A DNA stretch of 30,394 nt from VRUE01 sp036271315 (GTDB lineage Bacteria; Actinomycetota; Thermoleophilia; Solirubrobacterales; 70-9). Shown here piece after piece: positions 14,841-22,265 of this stretch. The stretch is taken from the NCBI GenBank assembly GCA_036271315.1, contig DATBAV010000029.1:1-30394 (forward strand). Reading direction: 5' to 3'. The position numbers and the translations under genes are program-made. Every line of letters starts with the position of its first letter. The first letter of the stretch is position 1. A model generated the notes under the pieces. It had not been told where the DNA came from, made no database searches, and was given only the letters and a program-made list of their open reading frames with translations.

Positions 14841-16394
14841 ATGGAGACCAGCGGCGGCACCAACAAGAACCTGATCCTGGCGGCGATGATCTTCGCTGTC
14901 TCGATGACCTTCATCGACATGACGATCGTCGCGATCGCCGTGCCGAGCCTGCAGGACGACCTCTCGCTCTCCTCGACCGGGGTGCAGTGGATCGTCAACG
15001 GCTACCTGCTCTCGCTCTCAGCGCTCTTTGCCTTCGGCGGCCGCATCGCCGACATCGCCGGCCACCGCAGCATGGTCGTACTCGGCGTGATCGTCTTCGC
15101 CACCGCCTCGGCGCTCTGCGGCGCCACCCCAACCGGCAGCCTCGACGAGGCCTGGATCATCACCTTCCGCGTGATCCAGGGCGCCGGCGCGGCGATCATG
15201 TTCCCGGCGGCACTGGCGATCGTCCTCGGCGCCTTCCCGGTGCACGAGCGCGGCCGCGCCCTGGCGATCTTCTTCGCGATCACCGGCGGCCTGACCTCGA
15301 TCGGCCCGCTTGCCGGCGGCTACCTGGTCGAAATCAGCTGGCGGACGATCTTCTGGGTCAACATCCCGGTCGCGATCATCGCCCTCGTCCTCACCGCGAT
15401 CGCCAAGCCGGAGAACACCAAGCATCCGGCGCCGCTCGACTACCGCGGTGCAGCGCTTGTCTGCGGCGGCATGGGCCTCGCCGTGCTCGGCCTGCAGCAG
15501 TCGAGCGTCTGGGGCTGGGGCAACCCGATCACCTGGATCTGCATCGCCGCCGGCATCGCGATCCTCGCCGCCTTCGTCCTCTACGAGCTGCGGATCGAGA
15601 ACCCGCTGATCCAGGTGCGGATCTTCGCCGACCGCGCCTTCGCGGCGGACAACGCGATCCTCTTCCTGCTGATGATTCCCTTCATCCCGCTCTTCTTCTT
15701 CGCCAGCATGTACGCGCAGATCTCGCTCGGCGAAAGCGCCTCGGAAACCGGCCTCTACCTGCTGATCTTCTTCGCCGGCTTCGCCACCGCCTCGCAGTGG
15801 GGTGGGCGGATGCTCGACAAAGCGGGGGCTCGAGCCCCGGTGATCCTGGGCTGCGCGGTAGCCACTGTCGGCTTCGCCCTCTGGGCGCACTCGATGCCCG
15901 ACCTCTCGGTCAGCTCGCAGTGGTACTACATCGTCCTGGCCGGAGCCGGGGTCGGCCTGGTGCTCGCCCCCGCCAACACCGACGCGCTCAACCGCGTGCC
16001 CGCCAACCGCTACGGCGAAGCGACCGGGATCACGCAGACCGTGCGTAACTTCGGCTCGAGCCTCGGCATGGCGGTGCTCGGCACGATCCTGATCCTGCAG
16101 AACAAGGCGAACCTCGAGTCGACCGCGACCGCCCACGGCGTGCCGAAGGCAGCCGCAGACGAAATCGCCGACACGATCAGCCAAGGCAGCGGCGCCAGTG
16201 AAGCGCCAGCGCACGTCAGCGGCGCGCTCGCCAAGGTGGTCGACACCATCCCCCACGACTTCGCGCTCGCCACGCAGACGGTCTTCTACGTGATGGCAGG
16301 GGTGATGGCGCTCGCCTTCGTCATCTCGCTGGCCACGATGCAGCCCGGCAAGGTCGAAGAGCAGGTCGACGAGCCGGGCGTTGCGCCTCAATAG
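14841..16394 (+). CDS. MFS transporter, DHA2 (EmrB/QacA) type
   Basis: A second 14-helix DHA2-type exporter, 517 residues from ATG 14841. Helix 1 is followed by DMTIVAIAVPSLQDDL, the DHA2 signature. Motif A reads GGRIADIAGHRSMVVLG, and motif C-like glycines and prolines appear in ITGGLTSIGPLAGG. Proton-driven efflux of a lipophilic compound is likely, substrate unknown. An in-frame TTG at 14823 lies 12 bases after GGGGAGGA (14803-14810) and could be the true start, adding six residues (LAKRTS). The much longer upstream open frame is only antisense to the aldo/keto reductase. The Vps62-like gene follows after 22 bases. Confidence 0.92.
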   Translation: METSGGTNKNLILAAMIFAVSMTFIDMTIVAIAVPSLQDDLSLSSTGVQWIVNGYLLSLSALFAFGGRIADIAGHRSMVVLGVIVFATASALCGATPTGSLDEAWIITFRVIQGAGAAIMFPAALAIVLGAFPVHERGRALAIFFAITGGLTSIGPLAGGYLVEISWRTIFWVNIPVAIIALVLTAIAKPENTKHPAPLDYRGAALVCGGMGLAVLGLQQSSVWGWGNPITWICIAAGIAILAAFVLYELRIENPLIQVRIFADRAFAADNAILFLLMIPFIPLFFFASMYAQISLGESASETGLYLLIFFAGFATASQWGGRMLDKAGARAPVILGCAVATVGFALWAHSMPDLSVSSQWYYIVLAGAGVGLVLAPANTDALNRVPANRYGEATGITQTVRNFGSSLGMAVLGTILILQNKANLESTATAHGVPKAAADEIADTISQGSGASEAPAHVSGALAKVVDTIPHDFALATQTVFYVMAGVMALAFVISLATMQPGKVEEQVDEPGVAPQ

Positions 16395-16416
16395 GTAGTG
16401 CCGTACGTTGCCGGGC

Positions 16417-18342
16417 GTGATCGCCCGGGTCATTCGTCTCGTCCCCTTGCTCGTCCTGGCAGCACTGGTCGGTCAACCGGCAGCGGCCACCGCGTCCAGC
16501 CCCGCCCAGCGCCTGATCGACGCTTACGCGCCGATCACGATGCTGCGCGAAGAGCAGAACCCGCCGTGTGAAACCTCGGCCGAGCAGTACGAACCGACGA
16601 GCGTCTCGACCGTGCTTGGCAACCCATCGGTCAGCCTCAAGCGAGTCGAAGAAGGCGGCCCGGAAAGGTTGATCGAGCGAGCACCCACCGCGGCGGACAT
16701 CGCCGGGCTCGGCGACCCTTTTCATCTCGAACTGCCTGGCGATCCACTTGGCGACACCTGTGTCTACGCGCGCGACTTCGCCCGACTGAAGAGTGAAGGC
16801 AAGGCGCCGCCGACCGCCTACGCCCATATCGCCCATCAGGTCGGCCGCCACGGCCTGGCGCTCCAGTACTGGTTCTTCTGGTACTTCAACCAATTCAACG
16901 ATCTGCACGAGGGCGATTGGGAGGGAATGCAGATCGCCTTCGAAGCGGACACCGCGCGGCGGGCGCTGGCCGAAGGCCCGAGCGAAATGATCCTCTTCCA
17001 GCACGCCGGTGGCGAGCGCGCCGACTGGGAAGACTCGAAGGTGGAGAAGGAAGGGACGCACCCGGTGGTCTACCCGGCGGCCGGCTCGCATGCGACCTTC
17101 TACGACTCGACCGTCTACGTGCAGAACGGCGCGAAAGGCTCCGGCGTCGGCTGCGACAACACCAGCGAACCGCTGCGCGAAGTGCGTCCCCACCCGGTCG
17201 CGATCCCGACCTTTCCCACCACCACCGGCCGTTTCAAGTGGCTCACCTACTTCGGCCACTGGGGCCAGGAGGAGAAGGGCTTCAACAACGGCCCGACCGG
17301 TCCGCTGACGAAGACGCAGTGGCTCGAACCGTTCTCCTGGATGGAAAAGCAGCGGACGACGAGTCCGCGCCTGCCGGGTGGCTCGTTCGCCGGCCCCGCC
17401 GTGACCGGCGCCTTCTGCGGGGCCGTCTCCACGGTCTCCGACGTGATCAACGTCGAGTCGCGCTCGCGGCCGGCAGCGATCGCGATGATCGCGATCCCGG
17501 CGCTGCTGCTGATCCTCTTCGTCGGCGTCACCAGGTGGGGACCGGTCGACCTGACCGAGCTGCGCCAGCGCCGGGCCTTCGGCCAGATCGTGCGGGCGGC
17601 GCGCCGGCTCTACGGCCGGCACTGGCGGACGATGGTCCCAATCGGGCTCAGCGCACTGGTGCTCGTCGGCGCCGTGCGCGGCCTCGCCGCCCTGCTCGCG
17701 GGACAGCGCGGCGTCGACAGCGCCACCGGCCGCGCCGGCACCCACCTCGCTCTCGCCGACACGATCGAATCGCTCGGGCAGCCGATCGCCGGGGCGATAG
17801 TCGCCGCGGTGGTGATCTTCGCCGTGCGCCTGCTGGTCGAAACCGGCGAGATGGGCTTCCTCGACTCCTGGCGCGGCATGCTGCGCCGCTTCTGGCGCGT
17901 CGTCGCTGGTTCGCTGCTGCCGTACGTGGCGGCGCTGGCGCTCTTCATCACCGTGATCGGCATCCCCTTCGCGATCTACAAGTTCGTCTGCTGGCAGTTC
18001 GTCCAGCAGGAGATCCTGATCGGCGACAAGGGCATCCGCGACGCCTTCCGCGGCAGCTCCGAGCGGGTGCGCGGCCGTTGGTGGCATGCCATCCGAGCGC
18101 TCGGCTTCTTCTGGCTGCTCAGCATCGCAGCCGGACCCGTGCTCGGCTTCACCCTGATCTTCACCAACTTCTCCCTGCTCTGGATCAACGTGATCGGCTC
18201 GGTCGTCTTCGCCCTGCTCGTCCCCTACGTGGCGCTCGGCCGCACGCTGCTCTACTTCGACCTCGGGGTCCGGGTCGAAGAAGAGCCGGCGAAACCTTGG
18301 CGCGAACGTTGGCCCCGCAGAGCAGCGGCAGCCGAGGCCTGA
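16417..18342 (+). CDS. Vps62-like secreted domain fused to a multi-helix membrane domain
   Basis: A 641-residue protein in two parts. After a signal peptide (about residues 1-27) comes an extracytoplasmic domain resembling Vps62-type proteins: LQYWFFWYFNQFNDLHEGDWEGMQI, quoted in parts as YWFFWYFNQF and HEGDWEGM, with the later AAGSHATF block. From about residue 350 there are six or seven transmembrane helices, the first after VESRSRP, with a pattern like DUF975/GlpQ-associated membrane domains (FLDSWRGMLRRFWRVV, FVQQEILIGDKG). The cytoplasmic tail is basic. GTG 16417 gives a compact signal peptide; TTG 16408 is the alternative. Function unknown. The stop is 4 bases from the converging coiled-coil gene. 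Confidence 0.75.
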   Translation: MIARVIRLVPLLVLAALVGQPAAATASSPAQRLIDAYAPITMLREEQNPPCETSAEQYEPTSVSTVLGNPSVSLKRVEEGGPERLIERAPTAADIAGLGDPFHLELPGDPLGDTCVYARDFARLKSEGKAPPTAYAHIAHQVGRHGLALQYWFFWYFNQFNDLHEGDWEGMQIAFEADTARRALAEGPSEMILFQHAGGERADWEDSKVEKEGTHPVVYPAAGSHATFYDSTVYVQNGAKGSGVGCDNTSEPLREVRPHPVAIPTFPTTTGRFKWLTYFGHWGQEEKGFNNGPTGPLTKTQWLEPFSWMEKQRTTSPRLPGGSFAGPAVTGAFCGAVSTVSDVINVESRSRPAAIAMIAIPALLLILFVGVTRWGPVDLTELRQRRAFGQIVRAARRLYGRHWRTMVPIGLSALVLVGAVRGLAALLAGQRGVDSATGRAGTHLALADTIESLGQPIAGAIVAAVVIFAVRLLVETGEMGFLDSWRGMLRRFWRVVAGSLLPYVAALALFITVIGIPFAIYKFVCWQFVQQEILIGDKGIRDAFRGSSERVRGRWWHAIRALGFFWLLSIAAGPVLGFTLIFTNFSLLWINVIGSVVFALLVPYVALGRTLLYFDLGVRVEEEPAKPWRERWPRRAAAAEA

Positions 18343-18346
18343 GCCG

Positions 18347-18712
18347 TCAGAGCTGGGTTGCGATCACGCCGATCAGGGCGGCGACAATGCCTGCCGCGGC
18401 CAAAAAGAGGGTCCGCTGCATGGCATCGAAACGAGCATCGATCTTGTCGAACCCACCCTTCATTTCGACCCGTAGCTCGCGAAGGTCAGTTTCAACGCGA
18501 TCAAAGCGATGATCGACCAGCTTGAAACGCTCGTTCACCTGCTCCTCAACCTGTTTGAAGCGCTCCTCAACCTGCTTGAAGCGTTCGTCAACCTGTTTGA
18601 AGCGTTCGTCAACATGGTCGAAGCGTTTCTCGACATGATCGAAACGTTCGTCGATGCGGTCGAAGCGCTCGCCCAGCCGGTCGTCTGTCCAATTCACTCG
18701 CATCGCCTCCAT
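18347..18712 (-). CDS. Tail-anchored coiled-coil protein with heptad repeats
   Basis: A 121-residue protein made of near-identical heptads of the form ERFDxVD or ERFKQVE from about residue 14 to 75. They predict a long, continuous, highly charged coiled coil. It ends with one C-terminal transmembrane helix (LFLAAAGIVAALIGVIATQL), so the coil should project into the cytosol as a tail-anchored rod. The DNA encoding the coil is a tandem 21-bp repeat. Met4 (18703) is an alternative start. Similar short proteins occur widely in bacteria without assigned function. Confidence 0.75.
   Translation of the reverse strand: MEAMRVNWTDDRLGERFDRIDERFDHVEKRFDHVDERFKQVDERFKQVEERFKQVEEQVNERFKLVDHRFDRVETDLRELRVEMKGGFDKIDARFDAMQRTLFLAAAGIVAALIGVIATQL
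18557..18682. repeat. Six tandem 21-bp units encoding heptads
   Basis: Consecutive 21-base units start at 18557, 18578, 18599, 18620, 18641 and 18662. Each begins GAAGCG (GAAACG in one) followed by CTC, TTC or TTT. A more degenerate unit lies at 18536-18556. Unit length equals seven codons, so expansion or loss keeps the reading frame and the heptad register. The central units (18557-18619) are the most alike, suggesting recent duplication. Confidence 0.85.
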
Positions 18713-18837
18713 GCCTCCAGTGTGCCTCGGCCGGCCGCAACCGTTGCGCGCTGAATGTCATGAGTTCGAAACTTTTCGTCTGCATCCGATAGTACAGACG
18801 CTCGCGCCCCCGAGCGACGCCAGCTAGATTTCGGCCG

Positions 18838-19434
18838 GTGAAGCTGCTCGCCTTCAGTGACCTCCACCGCGACCTCGGTCAGGCGGCCGAGCTGGTCGCG
18901 ATGTCGGCCAAGGCAGACGTCGTCATCGGCGCCGGCGACTTCGCCTCGGTGCACAAGGGCCTCGGCGAGACGATCGACGCACTGGCGGCGATCGAGACGC
19001 CGACCGTGCTGGTTCCCGGCAACAACGAGACCGAGCAGGCGCTGCGCGACGCCGCCGCCGACTGGAGCGCCGCCACAGTCCTGCATGGCAGTGGCAAGGA
19101 GATCGATGGAACCGAGTTCTACGGCCTCGGCGCCGGCATTCCCGTCACCCCGTGGGAGTGGAGCTTCGATCTCGACGACGAAGCGGCGGGCGAGATGCTC
19201 GCCGGCTGCCCCAAGAACGCCGTCCTCGTCCTCCACTCGCCCCCGCGCGATCACTGCGACAGCAACGGTGCCGACATGCACTTCGGCAGCCCCGCGCTGC
19301 TGAAAGCGATCGAAGAGAAGGCGCCGCGGCTAGCCGTCTGCGGCCACATCCATGAGTCCTGGGGATGCGAGAGCCTGATCGGCGATACCCCGGTCCGCAA
19401 CCTCGGGCCGAAGGGAACCTGGATCGAGGTCTAG
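18838..19434 (+). CDS. Calcineurin-like metallophosphoesterase
   Basis: A 198-residue metal-dependent phosphoesterase. The five conserved blocks are in order: SDLHRD (Asp8, His10), GAGDF (Asp34), GNNE (residues 61-64), LHSPP and CGHIHES. The compact length and the GNNE block fit YfcE/MJ0936-like phosphodiesterases acting on small phosphoesters in the cytosol; the substrate is not predictable. The start is GTG 18838, at which the conserved KLLAFSDLH strand begins. A 125-base gap to the divergent coiled-coil gene holds nothing I recognise. It converges on the reductase gene, with 16 bases between the stops. Confidence 0.9.
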   Translation: MKLLAFSDLHRDLGQAAELVAMSAKADVVIGAGDFASVHKGLGETIDALAAIETPTVLVPGNNETEQALRDAAADWSAATVLHGSGKEIDGTEFYGLGAGIPVTPWEWSFDLDDEAAGEMLAGCPKNAVLVLHSPPRDHCDSNGADMHFGSPALLKAIEEKAPRLAVCGHIHESWGCESLIGDTPVRNLGPKGTWIEV

Positions 19435-19450
19435 GCCGTCGGGCCGGTCC

Positions 19451-20095
19451 TTAGGCGCGACGGTAGAGCAGGTGCGCCACTCCGGGCGCATCGACTACCC
19501 GCACCTGCTCCAGGCCGATCGCCGAGACCTCGCCGAGGCCCTCGAACAGGCGCGTGCCCGAGCCGAGCAGGACGGGCACCAGGCTGAGCAGCAACTCGTC
19601 GATCAGCCCCGCCGCCAGGTACTGCTGGGCCGCTTGGGCGCCACCGCCGAGCGAGACGTCCTTGCCACCCGCCGCCGCCTTGGCCTGCTCGAGCGCGGAC
19701 TCGATCCCGTCGGTGACGAAGGTGAAGCTATTGCCACCGTCCTTCTCGAGGCGCTCGCGCTCGTGATGGGTGAGCACGAAGACCGGGTGGTGAAAGGGCG
19801 GATCGTCGCCCCACCAGCCGCCCCAGGGATCGTCGCCCCAGGGACCAGGGCCGCCGCCGAACATGTTGCGACCCATGATCGTGGCGCCGACGTTCTCGCG
19901 CGTTCCCTCCACCACCGCGCTGCTGGCGTTGACCTCACCGCCCTCACGGCCGTGCGGCTTGCGCCAGGCGGCGAGCTTGAAGACCCACTCGTGCAGCTGC
20001 ATGCCGCCTTCGCCTAGCGGATGCTCCTCGCTCGGATTGGGACCGGCGACGAAGCCGTCGAGCGAGACCGAGGTTTGGAACCTGAGCCTGGACAC
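19451..20095 (-). CDS. RibD C-terminal/dihydrofolate reductase-like protein
   Basis: A 214-residue protein of the DHFR/RibD-C fold, an NADPH-binding reductase. Visible blocks are FQTSVSLDGFVAGP at the N-terminus, TIMGRNMFGGG in the middle, FVLTHHERE, and DVSLGGGAQAAQQYL with IDELLLSLVPVLLGSGTRLF at the C-terminus. This matches the stand-alone actinobacterial family, not folate-pathway FolA, and the substrate is unknown. The start is GTG 20095, 2 bases after the stop of the glutaredoxin-like gene. The open frame continues upstream but there only overlaps that gene. The pair is probably co-transcribed. Confidence 0.9.
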   Translation of the reverse strand: MSRLRFQTSVSLDGFVAGPNPSEEHPLGEGGMQLHEWVFKLAAWRKPHGREGGEVNASSAVVEGTRENVGATIMGRNMFGGGPGPWGDDPWGGWWGDDPPFHHPVFVLTHHERERLEKDGGNSFTFVTDGIESALEQAKAAAGGKDVSLGGGAQAAQQYLAAGLIDELLLSLVPVLLGSGTRLFEGLGEVSAIGLEQVRVVDAPGVAHLLYRRA

Positions 20096-20097
20096 CG

Positions 20098-20364
20098 CTA
20101 AGCGTCGAAGAGCTTCCCGGCGCGGATCCGCGCCGCCATGTCCTTCGATTCCTCGCGATAGACCCGGCCGTCCTCGAACTCGATCGCCGGGTACTTGCGC
20201 TGGCCCGAGAGCTGCTCGAGCTCGTTGCGCTTGCCCGGCCGCAGCGGGCCCTTGACGATCTCGTACTCGATTCCCTGCTCGTCGAGCGCCTTCTGCACTT
20301 TCCAACAGGGGTGAGCTTCGATCTTCACGAACTCAGCCGAACAGCGATGCAGCTTGACTGCCAT
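20098..20364 (-). CDS. Glutaredoxin/GST-N-like small protein
   Basis: An 88-residue thioredoxin-fold protein of the kind annotated as glutaredoxin or glutathione S-transferase N-terminal domain. The core VQKALDEQGIEYEIVKGP and the cis-proline segment KYPAIEFEDGRVYRE are clear. The usual CXXC site is replaced by HPCWKV, with a single Cys at residue 20 and Cys8 earlier in LHRCSAE. It may therefore act by a monothiol mechanism or not be redox-active. Actinobacteria lack glutathione, so a mycothiol- or protein-thiol-linked role is an inference. The start is ATG 20364. It is the first gene of the pair with the DHFR-like reductase. Confidence 0.8.
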   Translation of the reverse strand: MAVKLHRCSAEFVKIEAHPCWKVQKALDEQGIEYEIVKGPLRPGKRNELEQLSGQRKYPAIEFEDGRVYREESKDMAARIRAGKLFDA

Positions 20365-20388
20365 GCACCCACCCTAACCGGGCGCGGA

Positions 20389-20432
20389 GAGAAAGGGAAC
20401 GCCCCGTCCGATGCCGGGGCGTTCCCTTTCTC
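20389..20432 (-). terminator. Strong terminator hairpin closing the sipW/tasA-like cluster
   Basis: A perfect 18-bp inverted repeat GAGAAAGGGAACGCCCCG and its complement flank an 8-base loop (20407-20414). It lies 14 bases past the collagen-like gene stop and 25 bases before the next leftward gene. The stem is long and GC-rich with A/T-rich ends but no long T-tract. It is the best terminator candidate in the window. Confidence 0.75.
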
Positions 20433-20445
20433 GAAGCGTCGCTTT

Positions 20446-21252
20446 TTACGGGCAGGCGAACGCCGTCAGCTGTGACGGCAGAGAGGGGATTTTCAGTTCC
20501 AGCCCAACCGGCAGGAGGCCGCCGAGGCCGATTCCGCCGAGCCCCGTCAAAAGCGAGTTGGCCTGGTTCGTCAGTGCCGTGGTGCGGGTGCAAAGCGCGG
20601 TCACTTTCGGGATGGTCGCAATCGCGTTATTCAGTTCCGTGGCGGCGATTCCACTCAATTTGGCGGCGTTGGCGATCGCGCCGTTCAGTTCACCCGTCGT
20701 GATGCCGGTGAGCTTGACGCCGGCATCGACTGCCGTGGTCAGCTGTTGGTGAGTCACTCCCTGCAGCAGCGACGTGGTCGTCTGCAGGCTTTCGGTAAGC
20801 GTTTCGATCTGTTCGCCCTGCGTTTCGACCAGTTCTTCGAGCGAGGGATCGACCGCACCGGGAGTGCCGGGGGAGCCCGCCTGACCTTCCGTGCCCGCTT
20901 TCCCTTCCGGCCCGACCGCCCCTTCGGTGCCGGCATTTCCCGGCGAGCCCTTTTCGCCCGGCGAGCCGGTTGTGCCGACAGCACCTTGCGGGCCCTGTGA
21001 GCCGAGCACGTTCCAGACGATGAGCCGCTCGCTGCGCTTGCATCGCTTTCCTGCGGAAACCAGGCGCAGGGAGCCGCGGTGCTTGCCGGCCTTGACGGCG
21101 CAGGCTTGGACCGTGTGCACCGCCGCCGAGCTCGCCCGCGGCTTCGCGCTTGCCGAACCGCAAGCGATGCAGAAAGCGAGCAGCAGGATCGCTGCCGAGA
21201 ACGGCAGCCAGAAAAAGTGGCTGGCGGATCTCAATTGAGTGGTGGCGTGCAT
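20446..21252 (-). CDS. Secreted collagen-like protein with C-terminal helical repeats
   Basis: A 268-residue exported protein, last gene of the sipW/tasA-like cluster. The signal region spans about residues 11-37 (LLLAFCIACGSASA; the Cys at 31 is only a poor lipobox). A small domain with three Cys (residues 48-83, ACAVKAG...KRCKRSERL) precedes 17 uninterrupted Gly-X-Y triplets at residues 84-134, predicted to form a collagen triple helix. A coiled-coil stretch (LEELVETQGEQIETL) and three 18-residue repeats (165-218) follow, probably trimerising the stalk. The C-terminus is hydrophobic and ends in Cys-Pro. The start is ATG 21252 with a strong GGAGGAA ribosome site at 21255-21261. A surface or matrix fibre role is inferred from architecture and context. 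Confidence 0.8.
   Translation of the reverse strand: MHATTQLRSASHFFWLPFSAAILLLAFCIACGSASAKPRASSAAVHTVQACAVKAGKHRGSLRLVSAGKRCKRSERLIVWNVLGSQGPQGAVGTTGSPGEKGSPGNAGTEGAVGPEGKAGTEGQAGSPGTPGAVDPSLEELVETQGEQIETLTESLQTTTSLLQGVTHQQLTTAVDAGVKLTGITTGELNGAIANAAKLSGIAATELNNAIATIPKVTALCTRTTALTNQANSLLTGLGGIGLGGLLPVGLELKIPSLPSQLTAFACP
20599..20760 (-). repeat. Three 18-residue repeats in the collagen-like protein
   Basis: Residues 165-182, 183-200 and 201-218 align as G-[VI]-x3-[QE]-L-[NT]-x-A-[VI]-x4-K-[LV]-[ST]. The examples GITTGELNGAIANAAKLS and GIAATELNNAIATIPKVT are clear. The DNA is diverged, so these are old repeats, probably helical. Confidence 0.7.
20851..21003 (-). repeat. Collagen Gly-X-Y tract, 17 triplets
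   Basis: Glycine occurs at every third residue from 84 to 132 without a break, with Pro and charged residues (PGEKGSPG, PEGKAGTEG) at X and Y, as in bacterial collagen-like proteins. Confidence 0.9.
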
Positions 21253-21273
21253 GGTTCCTCCGGTTTCTGGGGG

Positions 21274-22263
21274 TTACCGCCGCCCGTGCCGGACGCCGGG
21301 TTGGAGATGGCGAAGTCGCACCGCGCCGCGGGCTGTTGCCGGTTCCGCTTCGCGGTCGCGCAGGACGAGGAAGACGCTGGCGGTCGCCCTTGCGTGCTTT
21401 TCAGCAGCCACGCGCAGAGCGCGTCGCAGCTTGGGTGAAAGCTTGAAGACAAGCCTCTGGGAGCCGGCGATGAGGCGCTCCCGGCGCACCGAGCCGAGCG
21501 CCTTGCCGCGCGATCCCGGCAAACGATGCGCCTTGAAGCGCAAGCGGACGAGGACCTGACAGGTGCCGGGTCCGCAGTACGCCCAGAGAACGAGGCGGCG
21601 GTGCCAGATGGCCGCGCGGATCCGCAAGATCGTCAACTGGGCGTTCCGCGGCGTAGATGTAGATGCGCCTGGCGAACCTGTTTCCGACGTTGTCGGCCGA
21701 GGAGCGACGGGGGGAGCCGGCGGAAGTTCGGTGGCCGTCCAGGAATAGCCGACGCTCAGCGCCGCGCCCTGGAAGGCGTTGTCGCCGATTGCCGCCCCGG
21801 TCGGTGTGCCGCCGTCGGGAAGAGCGGCGTCGAACTCGAAGACCCGCGACTGCCCCGGTTCAAGCGGACCGAGCTCGAGCGCCGGCATCGGAGCGAGCGC
21901 GCCGTCGTAGACGGATTTTGATTTGGCGGGATCGCCGACCTCCCGAATCCGCATCGACATTCGACGGGAGAGCAGGCCGCCGCCGGCACCGGGCGTGTCG
22001 TCCACGTCGTGCTGGCTCAACGTCAGCTCGCCGGCTTCATCGCCTTCGTTGGCGATCGTCACCGTCCCACTGGCGCCGTCGCCAGGGCCAATGTCGCTCG
22101 CTTCGAAGATCGGCATGTCGCCACGCGAGTTCGCGAGGTCGAAGCTGCCGCTGGTGACAGTCGCGACCGGGCGTGGCGGCGGGGGATCGCCGTGACCGGC
22201 GGCCGCGGCGACGACCGCGATCGCCCCGAGGGTGAGCGGGAACGCGATAACGATGCCGCGCAC
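21274..22263 (-). CDS. TasA-like secreted protein with Pro-rich linker and basic tail
   Basis: A 329-residue exported protein, fourth gene of the cluster. A hydrophobic signal (residues 1-20) is followed by a mature N-terminus in the TasA/CalY style: VTSGSFDLANSRGD, then DIGPGDGASGTVTIANEGDEAGEL, where a PGD turn and an N-x-G-stretch repeat the family pattern. Residues 40-175 look beta-rich. A Pro/Ser/Thr linker (ELPPAPPVAPRPTTS) joins a C-terminal Arg-rich domain containing LSPKLRRALRVAA, typical of tails on secreted proteins in this lineage. The start is GTG 22263, supported by AAGGAG at 22273-22278 and lying 2 bases past the upstream stop. The open frame further upstream is only the wrong frame of the preceding gene. 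Role in fibres is inferred. Confidence 0.7.
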   Translation of the reverse strand: MRGIVIAFPLTLGAIAVVAAAAGHGDPPPPRPVATVTSGSFDLANSRGDMPIFEASDIGPGDGASGTVTIANEGDEAGELTLSQHDVDDTPGAGGGLLSRRMSMRIREVGDPAKSKSVYDGALAPMPALELGPLEPGQSRVFEFDAALPDGGTPTGAAIGDNAFQGAALSVGYSWTATELPPAPPVAPRPTTSETGSPGASTSTPRNAQLTILRIRAAIWHRRLVLWAYCGPGTCQVLVRLRFKAHRLPGSRGKALGSVRRERLIAGSQRLVFKLSPKLRRALRVAAEKHARATASVFLVLRDREAEPATARGAVRLRHLQPGVRHGRR

Positions 22264-22265
22264 GA

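Noticed and set aside
18536..18682. A CRISPR array
   Set aside because: The 21-bp units are directly adjacent with no unique spacers, and they translate into coiled-coil heptads.
20096..20305. An extension of the DHFR-like reductase upstream of GTG 20095
   Set aside because: It overlaps the well-supported glutaredoxin-like gene in another frame and adds no recognisable sequence.
20389..20432. Inverted repeat as the end of an insertion sequence
   Set aside because: The two arms face each other across only 8 bases at a gene end, with no transposase or target duplication. A terminator explains it.
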